This document shows positions 18,656-27,547 of a DNA stretch of 64,000 nt, piece after piece. The DNA lies in assembly GCF_923081025.1 (NCBI RefSeq), contig NZ_CAKLPZ010000004.1, forward strand, positions 248,001-312,000, in the 5' to 3' direction. The notes under the pieces were generated by a model. The model was given only the letters and a program-made list of their open reading frames with translations. It had not been told where the DNA came from and did not search any database. The stretch's first letter is position 1. Each line of letters begins with the position of its first letter. Made by a program: the position numbers and the translations under genes. This DNA comes from Neolewinella maritima (GTDB lineage: Bacteria > Bacteroidota > Bacteroidia > Chitinophagales > Saprospiraceae).

Positions 18656-20041
18656 CTATACTTTCACCAGTTCATCCAGCCGCACCGCCCGCCGCTCCCT
18701 GATGCTCCGACGGGCAGCTACGCCAATCAGGATCGACAGCGCCCCATCCCGCGTCCCCGCCATATGACCCAGGGGATCGGCCGCATCGGGATGCACGAAT
18801 AGGTAGTCCAGCATCCGCCGGTCTCCGCCGCCGTGGCCGTAGCGGTACTTGGGTACTTTGATGCTCTCGTGCTCGGCCTCGAAGTTGTCGTGCACTACGA
18901 TCTCGTAAAATTCCGTGGGCACCTCCCCCTGCCCGGTCGCCATCTCGTCGTCGTGCAGTGCGTCCTGCTCCTGCTCGGAGTACTCCCCGCGCTGGTAGGG
19001 GATATCCTCCCAGCTATCGATACGCCCGTCGTGACCGTTGAAGGCGATGCGATAGCCCTCGTAGGGCGAATAGGTGGTCAGGGAGTAGTTCACCACCACC
19101 CCGTTGTCGTACAGGATCTGGGCGCTCATCTTGTCCCAGATATCGATGTCTTCGCGGTACACGCAGGCGTCGCGGATATAGCCGTCGATCTCCTCGTGCT
19201 GCACGTACAGCCGCATCGAGGACTCATCCTTGGTGATGTCCCAGTAGTACGGGCACTCGGTCTTGTGCGGACACGTCCGGCAGGATACCCCACGATACGG
19301 ACCGTTCTTTCCGTAGTGTTCCAGGGCACCGTAGGCGGTCACCTCCACGGGGGTGGCCCCCACCCACCAGTTGAGCAGGTCGAAGTGGTGGGTCGCCTTG
19401 TGGACCCAAAGGCTTCCGCTGTTCTCCACGTAGGCGTGCCAGCGGCGGAAGTAGCTGGCTCCGTGGTAGACGTTGAGGTACCAGTGGAAGTCTACGCTCG
19501 TCACCTCCCCTACCCGCTTGTCGTGCAGCAGTTGTTTGATGGCTGTGTTGTGCGGCGTGTGGCGGTAGTTGAAGGTCACCAGTACCTCACGGCCGGTGCG
19601 GGCCTGGGTATCCAGGATGGCCTGGCACTTGGCGGCGTCCGTCGTCATCGGCTTCTCGGTGATCACGTGGGCCCCGGCCTCCATGGCGGCCACGATGTAG
19701 GTATCGTGGGTAGCGTCCATCGTAGTGACGATCACCCATTCCGGCTGGGTTTGCTGCATCATCTCCCCGAAGTCGGTGAAGGTGGGGCAGTCTACCCCCA
19801 TATACTCCCGCACCGTCTCCAACCGCCCCGGATTGATATCACACAGGCCCACGAAGGTGACTTGCTCCCCGTAGTTCTCTACCAGGTTCTTTCCCCACAG
19901 CGTACTGCCCCGGATCCCGGTACCGACCAGGGCGACGCGTTTTTGGGCGGTATTTTTCCAGCGCGTAAAGGCACTGGCCTGTCCGGCCGCCAGCGCCGCG
20001 GCCAGTAGAGAACTTGATCTAAGAAACTTCCTGCGGTGCAT
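18656..20041 (-). CDS. Tat-exported Gfo/Idh/MocA family oxidoreductase
   Basis: A 461-residue NAD(P)-dependent oxidoreductase with a twin-arginine signal ([18 protein letters not shown], ending about residue 25), so it is likely folded in the cytoplasm and exported to the periplasm. The Rossmann fold starts [13 protein letters not shown] near residue 33. EKPMTTD (about 130) is the conserved Gfo/Idh E-K-P motif. A cysteine cluster [16 protein letters not shown] lies near residues 249-263, C-x2-C-x5-C, suggesting a metal site. Such proteins act on sugars or cyclitols; in some relatives the cofactor is tightly held. No sugar-utilisation operon surrounds it. Confidence 0.88.
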   Translation of the reverse strand: MHRRKFLRSSSLLAAALAAGQASAFTRWKNTAQKRVALVGTGIRGSTLWGKNLVENYGEQVTFVGLCDINPGRLETVREYMGVDCPTFTDFGEMMQQTQPEWVIVTTMDATHDTYIVAAMEAGAHVITEKPMTTDAAKCQAILDTQARTGREVLVTFNYRHTPHNTAIKQLLHDKRVGEVTSVDFHWYLNVYHGASYFRRWHAYVENSGSLWVHKATHHFDLLNWWVGATPVEVTAYGALEHYGKNGPYRGVSCRTCPHKTECPYYWDITKDESSMRLYVQHEEIDGYIRDACVYREDIDIWDKMSAQILYDNGVVVNYSLTTYSPYEGYRIAFNGHDGRIDSWEDIPYQRGEYSEQEQDALHDDEMATGQGEVPTEFYEIVVHDNFEAEHESIKVPKYRYGHGGGDRRMLDYLFVHPDAADPLGHMAGTRDGALSILIGVAARRSIRERRAVRLDELVKV

Positions 20042-20110
20042 ACCTGCTGTTTACTGCATAAGATAGGGGAAGTTTTACGGGCGCGAACGCGGGTGCGGAG
20101 GATAAACCTC

Positions 20111-20686
20111 GAACCGGTCGGTTCCCGGCATCCCTGCCGGGGGGAGTAGCTTTATCGATTGGGCTGGTCCCAGCAGATAGGACCAGGGCATGTGAGACCA
20201 GCTAGTACCGCAGCTGGAAGCCACGAGCCTGCGCGTTGGTTCCCGGCATCCCTGCCGGGGGAGTAGCACTATCGATTGGGCTGGTCCAAGCTGAAAGGGA
20301 CTAGGGCATGCGAGAGCAGCTAGCACCGCGGCTGGAAGCCACGAACCGGTCGGTTCCCGGCATCCCTGCCGGGGGAGTAGCATTATCAATTAGGCTGGTC
20401 CCAGCAGATAGGACCAGGGCATGCGAGACCAGCTAGTACCGCGGCTGGAAGCCACGAGCCGGCGCGTTGGTTCCCGGCATCCCTGCCGGGGGGAGTAGCT
20501 TTATGATTGGGCTGGTCCCAGCAGATAGGACCAGGGCATGCGAGACCAGCTAGCACCGCGGCTGGAAGCCACGAACCGGTCGGTTCCCGGCATCCCTGCC
20601 GGGGGAGTAGCACTATCGATTGGGCTGGTCCGAGCAGATAGGGACTAGGGCATGCGAGACCAGCTAGCACCGCGGCTGGAAGCCAC
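20111..20686 (+). repeat. five tandem hairpin-rich repeats of 113-118 bp (A-B-A-B-A)
   Basis: Units run 20111-20224, 20225-20342, 20343-20455, 20456-20572 and 20573-20686 (114, 118, 113, 117, 114 bp). All share the core TTCCCGGCATCCCTGCCGGG, a perfect 7-bp hairpin with a TCCC loop, then CTGGTCC...GGACCAG (7-bp stem), then CCAGC...GCTGG. Units 1, 3 and 5 begin GAACCGGTCGGTTCCC, adding another hairpin; units 2 and 4 begin GAGCCKGCGCGTTGGTTCCC. In units 2 and 5 the second stem changes to GGGACTAG, still pairing through a G-U wobble if read as + strand RNA. The array ends 35 bp before the pxpA start. Open frames on its minus strand are repeat translations, not genes. Confidence 0.9.
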
Positions 20687-20721
20687 GAAGCGACATGCCG
20701 CGAACCGGTATCTTGACCCCC

Positions 20722-21462
20722 ATGGCCTTACTACTAAACGCAGATCTGGGTGAAAGCTGGTATGACCGACGCATCGGCAACGATGCCGGACTCATGCCCT
20801 ACCTGGACCTGTGCAATATCGCTTGTGGGATGCACGGCGGGGACGCACTGACCATGCGCCGCACGATCGAGCTGGCCAAACTACACGACGTGCGGATCGG
20901 GGCACACCCCAGTTTCCCTGATCGCAAAAATTTCGGTCGCGTGGAGATGGATCTTCCCCTTCCTCGGTTGGAGGCGTTGATCCTGTATCAAGTAAGTGCA
21001 CTACAGGGTATGGTCCGTGCTATTGCAGGAGAAGACCTATACCATATCAAGCCCCACGGGGCGCTCTATCATTACGCCAACCGGCACGAGGAATTGGCGC
21101 GAGGCATTGCCCGAATAGCTACCCAGCTTAGGGTGCCGTACTTAATGGGGCCGCCCACCGGAGAACTGCGCCGCGCGGCTGAGCGGGCGGGACTAGCTTT
21201 TCTTGCCGAGGGGTTTGCCGACCGGCGCTATACACCGGATCTTACCCTCCAGTCGCGCAGCGCACCGAATGCCTGTATCGATACGATCAAAGAGGCTGCG
21301 GCGCAGGCCAAACTATTAGCGGCGGGTCAGGTGCGGGCTATGGACGGCATCACTTATCCACTACAGATCAAAACGCTGTGTATACACGGCGATCATGCTG
21401 GAGCGGTGGAGCGAGCGCAGGCTATTCGCGTGGCACTAGCGGCGGCTACTCCTCCTCGATAA
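20722..21462 (+). CDS. pxpA: 5-oxoprolinase subunit A (LamB/YcsF family)
   Basis: A 246-residue LamB/YcsF protein. The start MALLLNADLGESWYDRR fits the family opening 'DLNADLGE', so ATG 20722 is chosen over an upstream in-frame ATG at 20695 that lies at the repeat array edge. Other conserved parts are NIACGMHGGD, IGAHPSFPDR, IKPHGALYH and AEGFADRRY. In other bacteria PxpA works with PxpB and PxpC as an ATP-dependent 5-oxoproline (pyroglutamate) hydrolase. Neither partner is adjacent here, so they must be elsewhere or absent. The 3' end overlaps the convergent acidic protein gene by 17 bp. Confidence 0.92.
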   Translation: MALLLNADLGESWYDRRIGNDAGLMPYLDLCNIACGMHGGDALTMRRTIELAKLHDVRIGAHPSFPDRKNFGRVEMDLPLPRLEALILYQVSALQGMVRAIAGEDLYHIKPHGALYHYANRHEELARGIARIATQLRVPYLMGPPTGELRRAAERAGLAFLAEGFADRRYTPDLTLQSRSAPNACIDTIKEAAAQAKLLAAGQVRAMDGITYPLQIKTLCIHGDHAGAVERAQAIRVALAAATPPR

Positions 21463-22324
21463 TGGCATCATCGATGAGGCTATCACCGTCGCCGTCGTTG
21501 TCCATGAAGCCGGCGATCAGGTCACTCTTTTTTCTTGGTTCGAAGTCGGGATCGTCCTGTACGCGCATGTCCTTACCCCCCTCATTGTGGTAGTCTCCCT
21601 TAGCGAAGCGGTCGGCGCGATCGAAAAAGCTGTCGGTACCGCTGAGCGTGGAGTCTTCGGTGGTCCGCTCACCCTCCTTATTATCGAAGGCCCGCGCGCG
21701 GGCTTCGGCCTGGGCGGCGGCGGCTTTAGCTTCACGGATGGTATCCTCGAGGTCCATCTTCTCGGTCTCGCGATTGGCGTGCTCGACGAAAGCATCCGTC
21801 TTGTCCTTCAGGTCAACACCGGCCTGCGCGGCACGGTCGAGCAATTTATCGCCCAGCTTTCCAGCCTGCTCCTTAGCCTTGAGACCGGCGCGAGCGGCCG
21901 CGTCGAGGGAGGAGTCCGCCACCTGCCGCAGGGCGGAAGGTTCTTTAGGCGTGGGTGGGGTGCCTTCTTCCAGCCCGTCCTCGAAGTCGATGCTACCGGA
22001 TTTGGGAGCTTCTCGCTCCGGACTCAGATCGAGGCTACCGAACCCGAGTTCTTCATCGATGATATCCTTGGCCTGCTCCGTAGTGTCTGGGGGCGTCACG
22101 GGGTCGGGCTCCCGAAAGACCGCATCACCTAGATCGTTTAATGCGTCCTTTCCTTTCTTGATGTAGTCCGGCGCGCGGTCGGCTACCACGGCAGCGGCGC
22201 GTTTACCCATTTCGAGCAGTTCGTCTCCCTGGGTAGTAAGCTCGTCTTCGACCTTACCGGCCTGGTGCTTGGCGACGGACTTAGCGCCGAAGAAGATCTT
22301 TTTAAGGTCGCTGAAGATTGGCAT
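21446..22324 (-). CDS. acidic helical hypothetical protein
   Basis: A 292-residue, strongly charged protein, not recognised as any named family. Residues 1-80 (FGAKSVAKHQAGKVEDELTTQGDELLEMGKR) and about 125-215 are rich in Ala, Lys and Glu with long predicted helices, of the kind seen in YtxH/CsbD-like stress proteins. The middle and end are Asp/Glu/Pro rich, and the C-terminus ends in three glutamates. No signal peptide or membrane segment is seen. It could be a cytoplasmic stress or scaffold protein. It overlaps pxpA tail-to-tail. Confidence 0.65.
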   Translation of the reverse strand: MPIFSDLKKIFFGAKSVAKHQAGKVEDELTTQGDELLEMGKRAAAVVADRAPDYIKKGKDALNDLGDAVFREPDPVTPPDTTEQAKDIIDEELGFGSLDLSPEREAPKSGSIDFEDGLEEGTPPTPKEPSALRQVADSSLDAAARAGLKAKEQAGKLGDKLLDRAAQAGVDLKDKTDAFVEHANRETEKMDLEDTIREAKAAAAQAEARARAFDNKEGERTTEDSTLSGTDSFFDRADRFAKGDYHNEGGKDMRVQDDPDFEPRKKSDLIAGFMDNDGDGDSLIDDAIIEEE

Positions 22325-22354
22325 GCTATACAGTTGATGGTAGTACGTATAAAA

Positions 22355-22762
22355 CTACGTGCCCTGTGTCATGTTCGTGAGCACCGTCATGGCCCGTGTT
22401 TCCTTGCTACAAGCTACGAATAGATGATCGTGGTAAGTTCCAGCGACCACATTGCAGGAAATCTCGTGAGCGGTCAGGGCATTGGCTACCGCGGCGGTGA
22501 GTCCTACAGCCGCTAAAGAGGAGTGCACCTGGAGCGTGATCCAACTGTATGCGCCGGAGTACGCCAGACCGAGCTTATCCGCGGTAGCCGCTGGCACGAT
22601 CAGACTCATACCCTCTGCTTCCTGGACCATCGCCACGGTTTCACGGGGTATAGCGCTATCCGACGGCAGGGTCACAAACGCATAGCGTCCTTCGTTAAGC
22701 ATCGGACACATTTCCGCGAGCAGCTTTTCCAACCGTAGCTCCCCACTATCGGGCGGGGTCAT
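22355..22762 (-). CDS. ACT domain protein
   Basis: A 135-residue protein made of tandem ACT-like halves. The first half (about 1-65) resembles the DUF2241/ACT_3 type with YAFVTLP and a central acidic turn. The second (about 70-130) has YSWITLQVHSSLAAVGLTAAVANALTAHEISCNVVAG, a typical ACT helix and strand. Such stand-alone proteins are thought to bind amino acids or act as small-ligand sensors. Its ATG overlaps the stop of the downstream-read desaturase gene by 4 bp (22759-22762). Confidence 0.82.
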   Translation of the reverse strand: MTPPDSGELRLEKLLAEMCPMLNEGRYAFVTLPSDSAIPRETVAMVQEAEGMSLIVPAATADKLGLAYSGAYSWITLQVHSSLAAVGLTAAVANALTAHEISCNVVAGTYHDHLFVACSKETRAMTVLTNMTQGT

Positions 22763-23895
22763 ACGACTACGTTGCCCGGCGTCTCCTGGCCTACCTCCTT
22801 ATCCTGTTGGGCATCACTGGCCGAGGGTACCTGACCATCTTTGTACTTGTAGAAGCCGTAATGCTTCTCCTTGTCCAGGGTAAGCCCCGGACCGTGGAAG
22901 ATGATCCGCCACCATGCCTTGGGGTGTCGATACTCCATCATGTCATGAAACATGGCCATGTGCTCGTGAAAGACCAGTTTGACCGGATTGTAGCTGTTCA
23001 CCGGCGTGAGGATGCCGTAGTTGGGCGTCTCTTGCTCCGGACAGAAGGTGCCAAACATCCGGTCCCAGATAATGAGGCTGGAGCCGTAGTTCTTGTCCAG
23101 GTATTTTTCCTCCGTAGCGTGGTGCACGCGGTGGTGGCTCGGGGTGACGAAGATGAATTCGATCGGTGCCCACATGCGGTCGATCAGCTCGGTATGGATC
23201 CAAAACTGGTAGAGTACCCCGATCTGCATGCAGATGAAGAACACGAAGGGATCGAAGCCCAGCAGGGCAGCGGGTACGAAGAAGATTACCTTGATGTGCT
23301 GCGTCCACCCCAGGCGGAAGGATACCGTAAAATTGTACTGCTCGGAGCTGTGGTGCGTAACGTGGGTAGCCCACCAGAAGCGCTGCTCGTGACTTACCCG
23401 GTGGGCCCAGTAGCGACAGAAGTCTACGACGATGTAGCACAGGGGAAAGCTCCACCAGCTAGTGGGTACGTACAGCGGCGTCAGATTATAGAAAAACAGG
23501 ATGATACCGAAGGTAGCCGCCTTGACCAGCGCGGTACTGATCAGGTTACCCACCCCGACGCCGGCGGCCGCCAGGCCGTCCTTGATGTCATACTTGTGCT
23601 TGTCCGCATGGCTGCTGCCCGCCCGGTCGGCGATGTAGGCCTTCATCTCCTCGGCGTAGCTATTGCGCCGCTGGGTGTAGGTGATGGGGTTGTAGCCTGA
23701 GTTGCGGAAGGTGGGGGCGTAGTCGGTCAGGAAGCCCAGCTGCTCGGCGGCCTCCTCGAGTTCGTGGATATACTCGTGCCGGCGCAGGAACCATTCGATG
23801 ATGGTCAGGGCCACCATGACGGGCACGGCGTAGACAATGACCGGGGGGAATTCCAGGTTCTGGATGTCGTCGAAGGTGTAGAGCGGCTTGGTCAT
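22759..23895 (-). CDS. fatty acid hydroxylase / sterol desaturase family protein
   Basis: An integral-membrane di-iron oxygenase family protein of 378 residues. It has several hydrophobic segments (around 20-40, 115-135, 145-160, 205-240) and the histidine boxes HRVSHE, HVTHHSSEQYN and HHRVHHATEE that bind the two irons. This pattern matches Bacteroidota sterol desaturases such as those acting on ether lipids or hydroxy fatty acids. The exact substrate is unknown. It is translated just before the ACT gene (4-bp overlap) and just after the M28 peptidase (6-bp gap), so all three probably share a transcript. Confidence 0.93.
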   Translation of the reverse strand: MTKPLYTFDDIQNLEFPPVIVYAVPVMVALTIIEWFLRRHEYIHELEEAAEQLGFLTDYAPTFRNSGYNPITYTQRRNSYAEEMKAYIADRAGSSHADKHKYDIKDGLAAAGVGVGNLISTALVKAATFGIILFFYNLTPLYVPTSWWSFPLCYIVVDFCRYWAHRVSHEQRFWWATHVTHHSSEQYNFTVSFRLGWTQHIKVIFFVPAALLGFDPFVFFICMQIGVLYQFWIHTELIDRMWAPIEFIFVTPSHHRVHHATEEKYLDKNYGSSLIIWDRMFGTFCPEQETPNYGILTPVNSYNPVKLVFHEHMAMFHDMMEYRHPKAWWRIIFHGPGLTLDKEKHYGFYKYKDGQVPSASDAQQDKEVGQETPGNVVV

Positions 23896-23901
23896 AGGTG
23901 T

Positions 23902-25419
23902 TTACTTTCCGGTACCGTAGAGGGTTTTACCGGCGGCTTCGTATTTGTCACCCTCCACCCACGTCGGCACGGTGTCCCGGTTAGCGATCAGGCGGGCAGC
24001 CAGCGTGAATACTTGACAGTACACCTTGAGGTACTGCATATTGATGGTTTCCGGATTGTCAGTCACCTGATGGTAATACTGCATGATCTCGTCCGAAAAG
24101 CCGGTGGTGCCCCCACTGAACGTCAGGGCAGGGATGCCCAGTGCAGCGAAGTTCACATTATCCGAACGGTCAAACAGCCCCTGCTCCGGGGCGGGGTCGT
24201 TGATGACCGATTTGCCGAACGCAGCCGCGGCCGCCTGCACCTGAGGATCGATACCGGTGCGTCCGGCACCAATGAGCGATACCGCGGTAGTATCGTCGTA
24301 GCCCGCCCCGTCCGTATTGAAGTTAAATACGGTCTGCTCCAGCGGCACCAGGGGATGCTCCGCGTAGTACTTGCTACCCAGCAGTCCGAGCTCCTCGCCG
24401 GTCACGGCCAGAATGACGATCGACCGCCGGGGAGGTACCTCGGCAAAGGCGCGGGCGGCCGCCAGCAGACTGATGGTACCGAATGCGTTATCGCGGGCTC
24501 CGTTGAAGATGCTGTCGCCGGGCGAGTAGAATCCCCCACCCTGCGCACCCACGCCTACGTGGTCGAAGTGGGCCGTCATCAGCATGTATTCATCGGCCAC
24601 GGTCGGGTCGCTGCCCCGCAGGATACCCCCTACGTTGCGGCTACCCATGTCCTCGACGCGCATTCCAGTGCTCATCACCTGACCCGGCAGACCGTTCGGT
24701 GCGTCCTGCAGATCCCGGACCGAAGCATTCGCAAAATTGACGAAGCCATAGGGGATGCTCGCAGGAGCACTATCGTCGCTGACGCTCATGCGCTCGCCCC
24801 CGAGGTAGCCGCGGAAGCCCGTCCAGGGGTACGGCAGCGCGTAGATTTCGAACACCGCCACCGCACCCGCGGCCGCGGCGAGTTCCGCCTTTTCGCTTAC
24901 GCCACGGAAGATGCCCGACTGCCCGGGGTTACCCGGAATACCGGCCCGGGTGATCACGATCTTGCCGCTTACGTCCAGGTCCTCGTAGTCATTGTGGCCC
25001 ATCTCCTCATCTACCCAGCCGTAGTTGGCATAGACCACCGAGGCAGTGGCCTCCGCCGCCGGTCCCCGCAGCACGATCATTTGCTGACCCACCGTATAGG
25101 TGCTGTCTCCGATGGTCAGGGACGCTTCCAGGGGAGCATTGACCCGGTTGAGGGGGACAGACTGAAAGTAGCTACTGTCCTGCGCGTTGATGGGCGCATA
25201 CCCATAGCCCCGCAGCAGGGCCGCGATGTACTCAGCCGCTACCTCGTTGCCGATCGCTCCGGTACGGCGGCCCGCCAGGTAATCGGATGCCAGAAAGTGC
25301 ATTTCACCGGCTAGATCGAGCTGGTTGAAGCGGAACTCGGGGAGATCACGGTCAATAGTGGAGTCCTGCGCTAGAAGGCCCAAGGGGAGTAAAATGAATA
25401 GTAGCGTATAGCGAATCAC
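23902..25419 (-). CDS. secreted M28 family metallopeptidase
   Basis: A 505-residue zinc aminopeptidase with a Sec signal (MIRYTLLFILLPLGLLAQ). A protease-associated (PA) insert lies at about 110-230. The catalytic domain carries metal ligands typical of M28: TAHFDHVG, FNGARDNAFGT, the general-base/metal pair in TGEELGLLGS, and NTDGAGYDD. The product is likely periplasmic or surface-exposed and cleaves N-terminal residues from peptides. It lies directly upstream of the hydroxylase gene. The start at 25419 is supported by the signal peptide. Confidence 0.93.
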   Translation of the reverse strand: MIRYTLLFILLPLGLLAQDSTIDRDLPEFRFNQLDLAGEMHFLASDYLAGRRTGAIGNEVAAEYIAALLRGYGYAPINAQDSSYFQSVPLNRVNAPLEASLTIGDSTYTVGQQMIVLRGPAAEATASVVYANYGWVDEEMGHNDYEDLDVSGKIVITRAGIPGNPGQSGIFRGVSEKAELAAAAGAVAVFEIYALPYPWTGFRGYLGGERMSVSDDSAPASIPYGFVNFANASVRDLQDAPNGLPGQVMSTGMRVEDMGSRNVGGILRGSDPTVADEYMLMTAHFDHVGVGAQGGGFYSPGDSIFNGARDNAFGTISLLAAARAFAEVPPRRSIVILAVTGEELGLLGSKYYAEHPLVPLEQTVFNFNTDGAGYDDTTAVSLIGAGRTGIDPQVQAAAAAFGKSVINDPAPEQGLFDRSDNVNFAALGIPALTFSGGTTGFSDEIMQYYHQVTDNPETINMQYLKVYCQVFTLAARLIANRDTVPTWVEGDKYEAAGKTLYGTGK

Positions 25420-25483
25420 AGAACTAATGGTTTAGCGGAACAAATCCGGAGTGCTGCTCCGGACGGTAAAATCGATGCGTGGA

Positions 25484-26566
25484 TTAGGCGAAGGCTTCGG
25501 CTACCTCTTCGTAGACAATCTCGCCGCGTACGACGTTGAGTCCTGCCTTGAGGCCGGGGTTTTCGTCCGTTGCCCGCTCCCACCCCTTCTGGGCGATCTG
25601 TAGCAGGTAGGGGAAGGTCGCGTTGGTCAGGGCCAGGGTGCTGGTGAAGGGTACCGCGCCGGGCATATTAGCCACGCAGTAGTGGATCACACCGTCGATC
25701 ACGTAGGTAGGATCTTCGTGGGTGGTGGGGTGGCAGGTCTCGATGCAGCCGCCCTGGTCTACCGCCACGTCGATCACGACGGTACCGTCGCGCATTTCGC
25801 TCAGCATTTGGCGGGTGATCAGGTGGGGAGCTTTGGCCCCGGGGATGAGTACGGCACCGATGATGAGGTCGACGCGGTCCAACTCCTTACGGATGTTGTA
25901 TTCGCTGCTGAACACCAGGGTCACGTTGGCGGGCAGTACGTTGGCCAGGTGGCGCAGCCGCTCCAGATTGATATCCATCAACGTGACGTTGGCGTGCAGA
26001 CCGGCAGCCATCTTAGCCGCCTCGGTCCCTACGATGCCCGCACCGAGGATGAGTACCCGCGCGGGGTGTACGCCGGGTACGCCGCCGAGGAGAATGCCGC
26101 GTCCACCGGCCGGCTTTTCGAGGTACTTGGCGCCTTCCTGTACGGACATGCGACCGGCAACTTCGCTCATGGGCACCAGCAGGGGCAGGCTCCCGTTGGG
26201 TCCTTCGACGGTCTCGTAGGCCAGGCAGATCGCCTTGCTGTTGACCATAGCTTCGGTCAGGGGCCGCGAGCTGGCGAAGTGGAAATAGGTGAAGAGCAGC
26301 TGTCCCTCCCGTACCAGCTTGTACTCCGATTCGATGGGCTCCTTGACCTTGACGATGGTTTCGGCGCGGGCGTAGACCGACTCGATGTCGGGCTGAATCT
26401 GTGCGCCGGCCTCTTCGTAGTCGCTGTCCAGGTAGCCGCTGTTCACGCCGGCATTGGTCTGGACGAGGACGGTGTGGCCACGGCGGACCAGCTCAAGCGC
26501 GCCGCCGGGGGTAAGGGCTACGCGGTTCTCATTATTCTTAATCTCTTTAGGGCATCCGATGATCAT
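25484..26566 (-). CDS. ald: alanine dehydrogenase
   Basis: NAD-dependent enzyme interconverting L-alanine and pyruvate plus ammonia, 360 residues from ATG 26566 (MIIGCPKEIKNNENRVALTP), the conserved family start. A longer frame upstream adds 48 residues with no family match and was rejected. The NAD domain has RVLILGAGIVGTEAAKMAAG near 168 and conserved ligand-binding stretches (RMSVQEGAKYLE, DVAVDQGGCIETCHPTTH). Cytoplasmic, normally hexameric. Neighbours (propeller protein, DapB) do not form an obvious pathway with it. Confidence 0.95.
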   Translation of the reverse strand: MIIGCPKEIKNNENRVALTPGGALELVRRGHTVLVQTNAGVNSGYLDSDYEEAGAQIQPDIESVYARAETIVKVKEPIESEYKLVREGQLLFTYFHFASSRPLTEAMVNSKAICLAYETVEGPNGSLPLLVPMSEVAGRMSVQEGAKYLEKPAGGRGILLGGVPGVHPARVLILGAGIVGTEAAKMAAGLHANVTLMDINLERLRHLANVLPANVTLVFSSEYNIRKELDRVDLIIGAVLIPGAKAPHLITRQMLSEMRDGTVVIDVAVDQGGCIETCHPTTHEDPTYVIDGVIHYCVANMPGAVPFTSTLALTNATFPYLLQIAQKGWERATDENPGLKAGLNVVRGEIVYEEVAEAFA

Positions 26567-26613
26567 GGGTCGGTGGGGCTTGGTTAGGGCGAAGGAAAGG
26601 GGTACTAGAATGA

Positions 26614-27513
26614 TTACTCGGCCACGATGGCGAGTTGGTTTTGTCCATTGTAGGCCAGGCGGCTGATCCGCTGAAAGCCGTAGTAGCTCAGGTCGACGAC
26701 CTCCCGCCACTGTCCGCTGCCGTCCCTAGGGTCGAGGCGGTAGAGCCGGCTGCCGCTGCCGGCCAGGAAGGTACCGTCGGGCAGGAGAATGAAGTCTTCC
26801 GTTTCCCGGGCCATGGGGGCGATGACGCGGGGTGCATCGTCGAGGCGGTAGAGGTTCTGCTCCACCAGGTTCCAGGGAGTGGTATTCTTATCCACGTAGA
26901 CCAGGTTGCCGTTGTTGAGCCGCGTGAACGCCCGTCCGGTATTGGTGGCCAGCGTACGGGTGGCGTCGCCGTTTGTAGAGGCCAGCACCAGTTGATTGGG
27001 CTGGGCGACCATATAGAGGGCTAATTGGGCGTTGTTGAGCCATTCGTAGTAGCCTACTCCGGTCACGCCGGGGAGTACCGGCTTGCCGTTGTCGGACAGG
27101 TCGGCCGGAAATTCCCACACCCGGAGCACGGTATCCTGCCCGGTGAATTCCTGACGCACAGCCGAGATGCGGCTACCGCCCACCATCTTTTTGGGGCTGT
27201 ACTCGCCGGCCTCGGTATCGGTGAGCCGCTCGCGGGTATTAGTGGTCAGATCGAAGCGGTACAGTTCTGGCTGCACCATGTCCGGCAGCTTGATCGAAGC
27301 GTAGAGCAGGTTGCGATCGGCCCAATTGGGGTGGTTGTTGTACCCCTGCGCGTTGAAGCCGCTGAGGTAGCGTGGATTGCTCAGACTTACCGAGGTATCC
27401 GCCAGCCGAATATCGAACACGTAGAGTTGCGTCGGTGGGGCCTGCCCCCGTAAGCCGCCCAGGGCGAATGCACACGAAGCAAGGCAGAGCAGAAAACGGA
27501 GCATGCGGGACAA
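26614..27513 (-). CDS. secreted TolB-like beta-propeller protein
   Basis: A 299-residue secreted protein with a clear signal peptide (RFLLCLASCAFALGGLRG). The mature part consists of repeated blades of the TolB/WD40-like type, for example YRFDLTTNTRERLTD and LYRLDPRDGSG. It is shorter than a full TolB and lacks its N-terminal domain. The role is unknown; such propellers often serve as binding scaffolds in the periplasm. It is 34 bp after dapB and 47 bp before ald in reading order. Confidence 0.75.
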   Translation of the reverse strand: MSRMLRFLLCLASCAFALGGLRGQAPPTQLYVFDIRLADTSVSLSNPRYLSGFNAQGYNNHPNWADRNLLYASIKLPDMVQPELYRFDLTTNTRERLTDTEAGEYSPKKMVGGSRISAVRQEFTGQDTVLRVWEFPADLSDNGKPVLPGVTGVGYYEWLNNAQLALYMVAQPNQLVLASTNGDATRTLATNTGRAFTRLNNGNLVYVDKNTTPWNLVEQNLYRLDDAPRVIAPMARETEDFILLPDGTFLAGSGSRLYRLDPRDGSGQWREVVDLSYYGFQRISRLAYNGQNQLAIVAE

Positions 27514-27547
27514 CTTAAGGCGTTAGGCGAGCAAAGATAACGCAGGG

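Noticed and set aside
18833-20008. A 391-residue frame opposite the Gfo/Idh gene
   Set aside because: It mirrors the coding bias of the real gene on the other strand and has no protein-like motifs.
20075-20670. Open reading frames on the minus strand within the repeat array
   Set aside because: They are translations of the tandem hairpin units and repeat the same peptide; no coding bias or homology beyond repetition.
20111-20686. Possible CRISPR array
   Set aside because: Units of 113-118 bp are repeats throughout with no short repeat and unique spacer pattern, and no cas genes are in the window.
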